From DATLFA01 sp039934635 (lineage in GTDB: Bacteria; Actinomycetota; Acidimicrobiia; Acidimicrobiales; WLNW01): DNA of 64,000 nucleotides. Numbering within the stretch: the stretch's first letter is position 1; every line of letters begins with the position of its first letter. A program made the position numbers and the translations under genes. The DNA is taken from assembly GCA_039934635.1 (NCBI GenBank), contig JBDTLT010000010.1:1-64000 (forward strand), in the 5' to 3' direction. Below the pieces are notes generated by a model, which did no database searches, was not told where the DNA came from, and saw nothing but the letters and a program-made list of their open reading frames with translations. This document shows, piece by piece, positions 59,201 through 64,000 of the stretch.

Positions 59201-60034
59201 CGGGTGCATGACGTCGAAGTAGCGCGTCATCACGACGCGGGTCGCGTCGGCCGTGAGGACAGAGCCGTCTGCGGTATGGGGTTTTGGATCAGCGAAGACG
59301 ATGGTCACCATGCGCCGGCTCTCGCGAGCGGCGTCGCCGGTGGCCAGCGCGGCACCACACGACGCGCAGCGCCGCACGTCGTGGTCGTTGGCCCAACCGC
59401 ATGAACCACACAGTCGCGCCGCGCCGGCGGGCCGCTCGGGCCCGGCGTCGCCCTTCGGTGCGCGTACGGTGATCAGTCGCCACGCGTCGAGCTCGCCGGG
59501 TCGACCCTTGCGGGGCACGGGGCCGATGGCCTCGACGGTCGCGGCGTCGGCGATCAGCGCGTAGGTCGCCTCGTCGATGAGCGCTTCGAGGGTCGGTGCA
59601 TTCGACTCGAGCGACTCGGCCGCGCCGACGACATCGCCGGCGAGGACGTCGGCATCGGTACCGGCTTCGTCGAGCTCGCCGGCCGAAAGTGCCCCGGTCG
59701 CGACACCGGTGCGGTTGAGGAGACGCACACCCCAAGTCGCCTCGAACCGGTCGTTGAGCCATTCGAGGGCGGCCTGCGAATCGATGGCGGCGCGCGAGGC
59801 ACGGCGCGCGGCGCGGGCGGGGTCTTCGCTGCCGTCGAACACGGTGACGATGGCGTCACCGATGATCTTGGCGATGACGCCACCGTGCGACTCGAAGATG
59901 ATGCGCATCTCGTCGAAGTAGCGCGTGAGCACTGCCCGGAGCGTCTCGGCATCGAGACGCTCCGCAAGCGCGGTGGACCCCTTGAGGTCGGAGAAGACCA
60001 GGGTGACCGGCCGACGTGTCCGCTGATCCGTCAC
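56234..60034 (-). CDS. Twin nucleotide cyclase-AAA-TPR signalling protein
   Basis: A 1266-residue protein: class III cyclase domain 1 (about 9-190), a zinc ribbon with four Cys (209, 212, 223, 226), cyclase domain 2 (about 240-415), a STAND-type AAA ATPase (Walker A GDAGVGKS at 464-471, Walker B VVVVFDDVHW) and a long TPR-like helical C-terminus. Domain 2 keeps both metal Asp (D249, D293), substrate Lys289, and the transition-state Asn367 and Arg371. Domain 1 keeps D16, D60 and K56 but has GAAES where Asn-x3-Arg is expected, so it is probably catalytically weak. It may produce cAMP when an unknown signal reaches the TPR part. Confidence 0.9.
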   Translation of the reverse strand: MTDQRTRRPVTLVFSDLKGSTALAERLDAETLRAVLTRYFDEMRIIFESHGGVIAKIIGDAIVTVFDGSEDPARAARRASRAAIDSQAALEWLNDRFEATWGVRLLNRTGVATGALSAGELDEAGTDADVLAGDVVGAAESLESNAPTLEALIDEATYALIADAATVEAIGPVPRKGRPGELDAWRLITVRAPKGDAGPERPAGAARLCGSCGWANDHDVRRCASCGAALATGDAARESRRMVTIVFADPKPHTADGSVLTADATRVVMTRYFDVMHPILERHGGTVEKFIGDALMAVFGLPVRHEDDPVRAVRAAAEMQDALAALNDDFEQRFAVRLDNPVGVNTGTVVAGDVSEGQRLVTGDAVNVAARLEQTAAAGEVILGELTRRLAGDAVEAEAIAPLTLKGKAEPVPAYRLKRVAAAGAGSRTHELPLVGRDTELEELRRSFREAIRERRGGRITVIGDAGVGKSRLVHEFLAEAESSARVVQGQCLAYGDGITFWPMLRVVQHAAGILEDDDADAARARIGALIDSEPDVLARVESIAGLSDTSFAMAELVWAMRRFVEKLAQDQPVVVVFDDVHWAEPAFLDAVEEITASVRAPVMILCTARPVVFEDHRAFVDAAAAIVLAPLTDQQCASFLHLLLGETLVDTRAIDRIVQAADGNPLFVEQILFMLMDDGRLREVDGHWRVEGDLATLEVPATIEALLAARLDRLPHEERHVIEPASVVGRRFAQDAVAHLVDVGLRPEVGNRLRSLSERDLVTVEDTDDPSYRFQHQLIRDATYSGLLKESRAILHERFVEWADTVNAARDRSTEFEEIQGYHLEQAYRYWRELGPLDAHVVAVGVDASRRLASAGERALGRGDMPAAASLLLRAADLLSDEHPTKPRTLVLAGNALHETGSFDRATAAYDASAQAAEAAGNTAVRVAARIERLRLEYLIGRVEDVQLVSAEVERALDELARLEDADALSRAWQLQLNLEIAGCRWAAAHRAADQVIEYARRAGNAVLEVRTMPLLAFLAQKGPMHVPDATAQCEAILARVAQDRRSSGLTRLELALLSAMALDFEAARASYSDTHTVLIELGWEMQAALVSLSSGPIELLADDPVRAEQELRRDYDALQLLGERNFISLTATLLAEAVYRQRRFDEAQALVDFSREIAAPDDLAVQIIWRSLAGKLASRAGDPQHGITLTREALAMIETTEDPSGQADVLIDLAEVLYLAGEPGLALDALADAERRYTVKGNQAGALRVTRLARRVADGSDPLG

Positions 60035-60058
60035 AAGATCCCGGACACTAGTCGTCGA

Positions 60059-61477
60059 TCAATAGCGCCAAGGATCGGCGCCGGTGGTCTTCACCTCGAT
60101 GGTGAGCGCCTTGGTCGACCAGTTGTAGCTGCGCGACGTGATGCACGGCAGTGTCTCGATCGTCGGGTTGGGGAAGCCCCAATGGTCGTCCCAATCCCAG
60201 TGGTCGTTCCACCACCACTTCTTGCAGTTGGGAAGGAGGCCTACCTTGAGCGTCTCGCCCGTCGTCGACCCCGGCTTGAGGGTGCCGTCGCCGATGTCCG
60301 GTGTACCGGCGGACGCCAACTTGCCCGACTTCGTGTAGAAGTCGACCGGCGAAGCCCAACAGACTTGGTAGAGGATCACGAACCACGACGCGTTGGGAAT
60401 CGTCACCGAGAACGTACCGGTGCGATCAGCGCCGCCGTTGCCGCTGAAGCCGAACTGCGAAACCTGCGAGTTGCCCTTGGGGTAGTTGTTGCATTCGAAC
60501 ACCGGCGCATCGACCGCGTTGATCGATACCGAGAGATTGGTTTTCGTGGTTCCAGCACCGAAGGTCGCGGAGGCAGTGACACCGGCGTTGGACGCGGTGG
60601 CCGGGGTGCTGCAGGCCGCGCCCGCGGCGCAACTCACTTGGTCATCGGCGATCGCGAACTTCGAACTCGGAAGCGACGATGTCATCCCGGGGCTCGACGC
60701 CGTGACGGTGTAGTTGAAGGCGCTGACCGACAGCGTGGGGCCGGGCACGAACGACGCCAAGCCGGCGACCGCGATGGCCGACGGGTTGCCGACAGTGATC
60801 GGCGAAGCGACGGTCGGGTTCGAGGCGGTCAGCGTCACCGCGGCCGTCGACGATGTGGCCCGCCCCGTGTTGCCCGCGTCGCGGACCTCGACGGTGATCG
60901 GGGCACCGGACGGAACGAACTCGCTGGTGATGTTGGCGTTGCGCTCGGCGTCGGTGGGCTGCGCGACGAACGCGAGGCCGCAGGTGCCGGTCACATTGAC
61001 CTGTTTGTCGTACGGCGACTTGAGCGTGAAGCTGGTGCTGCCGCTGTAGTCAGCGGTCTTGCGGGCCGTGATGGCGAAGGCGGGCGCAGTGGTCGCGGCG
61101 CATGTGCGGGCGTCGACGGTGATGGTCACCGTCACGTACGCGTTCTTGGCCAGGTTGAGGTTGCGGAGTTGGAGAACCGAACCGGCAATGGTGCCACTCG
61201 AAGTCGACACCAAGCTGAACGGTGCGGGGACCGTGACGTTTGCCGAACCCAGTTTTTGGTAGGCGAGATTGGTGACTTTGATCGAGATCGTCGCGTTGGT
61301 ATCGCCCGCGTAGGTCTCGGGTGCGGCACCGGCGGTGGTGCCTTGAACGGCAACGGTGAAGTTGTCATCGTCGTAATCATCGTGGGCGCTCGCGGGAGAG
61401 GCGCCGGCAATGATCACGGCCGCCGCAACAGCGGTCATCACCCCGACCCGTCGCCACCCGAAATGATGCCTTCTCAT
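60059..61477 (-). CDS. Secreted beta-sandwich protein with Trp/His/Asp-rich tail
   Basis: A 472-residue exported protein. The signal peptide is about residues 1-31, ending ASPASA before an acidic HDDYDDD start. Repeating beta-sandwich (DUF11/Ig-like) sequence follows, with Thr/Ser/Val-rich strands and N-T/N-A turns. No membrane anchor or sortase signal is present. Near residue 430 lies a striking aromatic, acidic and His segment (CKKWWWNDHWDWDDHWG) that could bind metal or carbohydrate. Six or more Cys suggest disulphides. Function unknown; a cell-surface or matrix protein is plausible. A GGAGG ribosome site lies ahead of ATG 61477. Confidence 0.75.
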   Translation of the reverse strand: MRRHHFGWRRVGVMTAVAAAVIIAGASPASAHDDYDDDNFTVAVQGTTAGAAPETYAGDTNATISIKVTNLAYQKLGSANVTVPAPFSLVSTSSGTIAGSVLQLRNLNLAKNAYVTVTITVDARTCAATTAPAFAITARKTADYSGSTSFTLKSPYDKQVNVTGTCGLAFVAQPTDAERNANITSEFVPSGAPITVEVRDAGNTGRATSSTAAVTLTASNPTVASPITVGNPSAIAVAGLASFVPGPTLSVSAFNYTVTASSPGMTSSLPSSKFAIADDQVSCAAGAACSTPATASNAGVTASATFGAGTTKTNLSVSINAVDAPVFECNNYPKGNSQVSQFGFSGNGGADRTGTFSVTIPNASWFVILYQVCWASPVDFYTKSGKLASAGTPDIGDGTLKPGSTTGETLKVGLLPNCKKWWWNDHWDWDDHWGFPNPTIETLPCITSRSYNWSTKALTIEVKTTGADPWRY

Positions 61478-61817
61478 GATCGTGCATACCTCCGCATCAA
61501 GTTGCCATCTGGGTGCGCGGGGGAGGCGAAGAGCGCGAGCCAGTGCTCCTAGTCATGCACACCCTAGCCCGGGTGTCGAGTACACCGGAAATGCACTGTG
61601 GTAACCGCACACGGAGTGACCGTGGTCAACCGGGGTGTGGGCGCGCCCAACCCGCTTGCTCGACGCGTTTGTGCTCGTCCTGAACGAACCCCCTTCTGCA
61701 ATATTATGCACCGGGGTGGCATCCCAAACGGGTTCCGTGCGGCGCAATCGCGCGGTAATAGGTACGCTCGGTCGGGCCCAAGTCGGCCCGCCGAATCACG
61801 GGCGAGGGGATACGACC
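61478..61817. other. Divergent intergenic region (340 bases)
   Basis: It separates the secreted protein gene (leftward) from the cyclic-nucleotide-binding gene (rightward). It holds no convincing gene. An imperfect palindrome CCGGGTGTCGAGTACACCGG (61570-61589) and a TAGGGT that could be a leftward -10 are visible, and an AT-rich AATATTAT lies near 61702. None is firm enough to annotate as a site. Confidence 0.5.
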
Positions 61818-62240
61818 ATGGCGCGAGCCGACATCGACGAGGTCCTCGCCGGGATCCCGATCTTTTCCAAGTGCAACAAGAAGGAACTGCGCTCGATCAC
61901 GCGGCTGCTCTCGTCGTTGCGGGTTAGCGCGGGCGAAGTCTTGACGACGCAGGGGGATCACGGGCGTGAGTTCATGATCATCGAGAGCGGCACTGCAGTC
62001 GTGCGCCGCAACGATCGCAAGGTGGGCACGATGGCCCCGGGCGACTTCTTCGGCGAGCTCGCGATGCTCGCCGGCGTGACCCGCACCGCCACCGTCATTG
62101 CCGAGACCGACATGGTGATCGATGTGCTCAGTCCCCGTGAGTTCTCGTCACTGCTCGCCGACAATCCGGCTATCGCGTCGAAGATCTACCTCACTGCGAT
62201 CCGACGCCTCTACGAGGACAATCAGCGGGGCCTTCAGTAA
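61818..62240 (+). CDS. Stand-alone cyclic-nucleotide-binding domain protein
   Basis: A 140-residue protein that is one cNMP-binding beta-roll: LAGIPIFSKCNKKELRSI, VLTTQGDHGREFMIIESGTAVV, VGTMAPGDFFGELAMLAGVTRTATVIAETD. The phosphate-binding cassette reads PGDFFGELAMLAGVTRTATV, where the conserved Glu and Arg are present, so cAMP or cGMP binding is likely. No DNA-binding or catalytic domain is attached, so it must act through a partner. A GAGGGGA ribosome site lies ahead of ATG 61818. It converges with the SpoIIE gene, overlapping by 7 bases. Confidence 0.92.
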   Translation: MARADIDEVLAGIPIFSKCNKKELRSITRLLSSLRVSAGEVLTTQGDHGREFMIIESGTAVVRRNDRKVGTMAPGDFFGELAMLAGVTRTATVIAETDMVIDVLSPREFSSLLADNPAIASKIYLTAIRRLYEDNQRGLQ

Positions 62241-63364
62241 TCGAGGCGCAGTAACAACGCGGTGCGGTCGTCGTCGGCCGCCTCGCTGGTGTCGGCGCGC
62301 GACACTCGCGCGAACAACTCTGCCAACGCGTCGTCGCCACCGGTGGCACCGCCGGCCGAGGTGACGACCTCGGCGAATATCGCGCTGAGCCCAGCGCGTC
62401 CCAACTGCTTGCCGCCGTCGTCGACCGCGACCTCGAAGAGGCCGTCGGTGAAGAAGAGGAGTTGATCGCCAGGTTCGAGTTCGGTTTCGTAGCGTTCGTA
62501 GCCCGTGCCGAGTAGGAACGGCAGCGCGAGAACGATGCCGGGTCGACCGGGCAGGTCCGACAGCTCGGTCTCGCGCAGCAGTAACGGAAATGGGTGCCCC
62601 GCGACGCTGTACTCGAGCACGTGATCGCGCCGGTCGTAGACCGCGACGACGAGGCTCATACCTTGTTTCGGAGGTGCGTTGTCGCGCAGGTAGCCGTCGA
62701 GGTTGAGCAACAGTTCGTCGGTGCGTCGGAACGAGCGCGCGAGTTCGCGGATCTGCGCGCGTGCGATTGCCATCATGAGCGAAGACTCGGCACCGTGACC
62801 CATCACGTCGCCGACGGCGATCAGGTGTCGCGATGCATCGATGGGGATCACGTCGTAGTAGTCGCCCGATGCGTACGTGCACGGTTCCCACAACGCACTG
62901 ACGCGAAATGCTCCGTGCGTGTCGACTTGGCCGAGATCGGGCAGGAGTGTTCTCTGGACTTCGCGCAACGCCTTGTGTTCGTCGCGGTAGGCGACCTGCC
63001 GAGCGGTGATGGTGCGCAGGCGATCGACGATCAGCTGCAGCGATTGCCAGAAGAGCTCGGGGGATGCCGCGAAACCCTCGCGCAACTGGTGCAGAGAGAG
63101 AAAGAGCAACTCGGCCTGATCGAGCGCGATGACCGTCGCCGAACGACTGCCGCTGCCGATTGCGCCGATCTCGCCGAACAGCTCACCGGGATTGAGCACG
63201 TTGAGTTGCTCGTCGCCTTCGAGCACGGCGAACCGACCGGCGAGCACGACATACGCACCGTCGGCGGGGTCGCCTTCGCGAAAGAGCGTCTCACCGGCAG
63301 CGACACTGCGGACGAGCCCCGCGGCGCGGAGGTCGTCCCACCGGCTGAGGGACTCGCTCGTCAT
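62234..63364 (-). CDS. cNMP-binding SpoIIE/RsbU-like PP2C phosphatase
   Basis: A 376-residue protein. An N-terminal cyclic-nucleotide-binding domain (about residues 15-130) includes the cassette NPGELFGEIGAIGSGSRSATVIA. A linker helix follows, and then a PPM/SpoIIE phosphatase domain (about 165-376) with metal motifs ASGDYYDV, AVGDVMGHGAESSLMM, FFTDGLFEV and DDRTALLL. It would dephosphorylate the STAS antagonist encoded two genes upstream and so release a sigma factor, with the cNMP domain as input. Its ATG overlaps the RsbW-like stop (ATGA). Confidence 0.93.
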   Translation of the reverse strand: MTSESLSRWDDLRAAGLVRSVAAGETLFREGDPADGAYVVLAGRFAVLEGDEQLNVLNPGELFGEIGAIGSGSRSATVIALDQAELLFLSLHQLREGFAASPELFWQSLQLIVDRLRTITARQVAYRDEHKALREVQRTLLPDLGQVDTHGAFRVSALWEPCTYASGDYYDVIPIDASRHLIAVGDVMGHGAESSLMMAIARAQIRELARSFRRTDELLLNLDGYLRDNAPPKQGMSLVVAVYDRRDHVLEYSVAGHPFPLLLRETELSDLPGRPGIVLALPFLLGTGYERYETELEPGDQLLFFTDGLFEVAVDDGGKQLGRAGLSAIFAEVVTSAGGATGGDDALAELFARVSRADTSEAADDDRTALLLRLDY

Positions 63365-63816
63365 GAGCGAGAAACTACTGCGGTGAGCCGGTTGCGGTCA
63401 TCGGCGCGCTCGTAAGTGAGTTGGTCGGTCAGCCGGCGCACGAGGTGCAGCCCCATGCCGCCGGCCCGGCGCTCTTCGAGGGGCGCGGTGACGTCGAGCG
63501 GGGGCGCATCGATGGGATCGAACGGCGGCCGATCGTCTTCGATGACCACGGTGACCGAGCGCGCCGTCACTGTGATCGACACCGTCGCCGTCTCGTCGTG
63601 GGCGTAGGGCGGCGTGTGTTCGATCAGATTGCGAACGACCTCCTCGACGACGAGCTGGGTCACATACGCGGCGTGGCCGGCGATGCCGTGCTGTGAAAGG
63701 AACCCGGTGACGTCAGCCTCGGTCGCCGCGAGCGAATCGCGCCGAAGGGGCACCGTCCATTGGGTCGAATTCACCATGGCGAGAGGCCGGTTCGGCGGGA
63801 CTGTCGACTCGGTCAC
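63361..63816 (-). CDS. RsbW-like anti-sigma serine kinase (HATPase_c)
   Basis: A 151-residue GHKL ATPase of the anti-sigma type: N-box QLVVEEVVRNLIEHTP, G1 VIEDDRPPFDP and G2 AGGMGLHLVRRLTDQ. It binds and inhibits a sigma factor, and phosphorylates the STAS partner to control the switch. The GTG start overlaps the STAS stop and its own stop overlaps the phosphatase start, giving an order antagonist-kinase-phosphatase in one transcript. The target sigma factor is not in the window. Confidence 0.92.
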   Translation of the reverse strand: MTESTVPPNRPLAMVNSTQWTVPLRRDSLAATEADVTGFLSQHGIAGHAAYVTQLVVEEVVRNLIEHTPPYAHDETATVSITVTARSVTVVIEDDRPPFDPIDAPPLDVTAPLEERRAGGMGLHLVRRLTDQLTYERADDRNRLTAVVSRS

Positions 63817-64000
63817 GCCTTGGCGACGAGCTGCAATGCTTGGTCGATATCGGGCACCATGGGGATTGCTTGATCGATCCCGGCGGTGCGGAGCGCGGTG
63901 TCGACGTCACCCGTGGCGCCGACGAGCACCATTGAGTAACCCTTGCGCCGCAACGACTGCGCGCACGAGATGAGCATGCCCATGCCGAGCGATGCGATGT
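63813..64000 (-). CDS. STAS-domain anti-sigma antagonist, C-terminal part (RsbV-like)
   Basis: The last 62 codons of a gene cut by the window end. The visible part, IASLGMGMLISCAQSLRRKG followed by MVLVGATGDVDTALRTAGI and an ending QLVAKA, is the second half of a STAS domain. The first two helices and the Ser that RsbW-type kinases phosphorylate would be in or just before the SLGM region (the Ser here is in IASLGM). It overlaps the RsbW-like gene by GTGA. Confidence 0.88.
   Translation of the reverse strand, partial: IASLGMGMLISCAQSLRRKGYSMVLVGATGDVDTALRTAGIDQAIPMVPDIDQALQLVAKA

Noticed and set aside
61597..61611. CRP-like site TGTGGTAACCGCACA upstream of the cNMP-binding gene
   Set aside because: The half-sites TGTG and CACA are one base too close for a CRP/GlxR palindrome and the centre is not symmetric. 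No CRP-type regulator is in the window.
1..64000. CRISPR arrays, insertion sequences, prophage genes and rRNA
   Set aside because: No regularly spaced repeats, transposase motifs, phage structural genes or rRNA-like sequences were seen in reading the window.

Overview
The window is GC-rich DNA from an actinobacterium. The signs are a mycothiol-dependent-enzyme fold protein (509-1276), a GAF-ANTAR regulator, a DesA-type soluble desaturase, many GTG/TTG starts and stop/start overlaps of the GTGA or ATGA type. The gene set would fit Acidimicrobiia, but that placement is inference. No rRNA, tRNA, CRISPR array or insertion sequence was seen.

Layout. (1) 1-12433: mixed metabolism and regulation, comprising a truncated membrane signalling gene, an LLM flavin oxidoreductase, a VOC protein, a beta-propeller, a RibD-like reductase, a LysR regulator, a GNAT with a tiny membrane protein translated just ahead of it, an EVE protein, a secreted intradiol-dioxygenase-like lipoprotein, an acyl-ACP desaturase, a decayed membrane-protein gene, a GAF-ANTAR regulator and a zinc alcohol dehydrogenase. 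(2) 12633-39369: a large exopolysaccharide/glycan locus with PglF-, PglE-, PglD- and PglC/PglA-like enzymes, a UDP-sugar dehydrogenase, glycosyltransferases, two pyruvyl transferases, an ABC flippase candidate, a deacetylase, a Wzc-like chain-length/ATPase protein and a Wzy-like polymerase. Two operon starts in it share an almost identical 45-bp promoter/operator, and a third has a partial copy. (3) 39363-47376: a lasso-peptide-type RiPP cluster continuous with the glycan operon. It holds a nucleotidyltransferase, a methyltransferase, a PqqD-like recognition protein (B1), a transglutaminase-like leader peptidase (B2), an asparagine-synthetase-like cyclase (C), an HPr-kinase-like kinase, a 45-residue precursor (44137-44274) with the diagnostic leader motif, two LuxR-type regulators with degenerate receiver domains, and an ABC exporter. 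(4) 47390-50111: two paralogous Ser/Thr kinases in tandem. (5) 50335-56051: a complete oligopeptide ABC importer with a strong hairpin between the binding-protein gene and the permeases. (6) 56234-64000: a cyclic-nucleotide and partner-switching block, comprising a twin-cyclase/AAA/TPR protein, a secreted beta-sandwich protein, a free cyclic-nucleotide-binding protein, a SpoIIE phosphatase with a cyclic-nucleotide-binding domain, an RsbW-like anti-sigma kinase and a STAS antagonist cut by the window end.

How they work together. UDP-sugars made by the dehydratase, aminotransferase, acetyltransferase and dehydrogenase feed the fused glycosyl/phosphoglycosyl transferase and the other transferases. 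Flippase, polymerase and Wzc-like proteins would export and assemble the polymer. The last cistrons of the same transcription direction encode the RiPP machinery. The precursor ends in serine and lies next to an HPr-kinase-like gene, so a phosphorylated, possibly further decorated, lasso peptide is the most interesting product predicted here.
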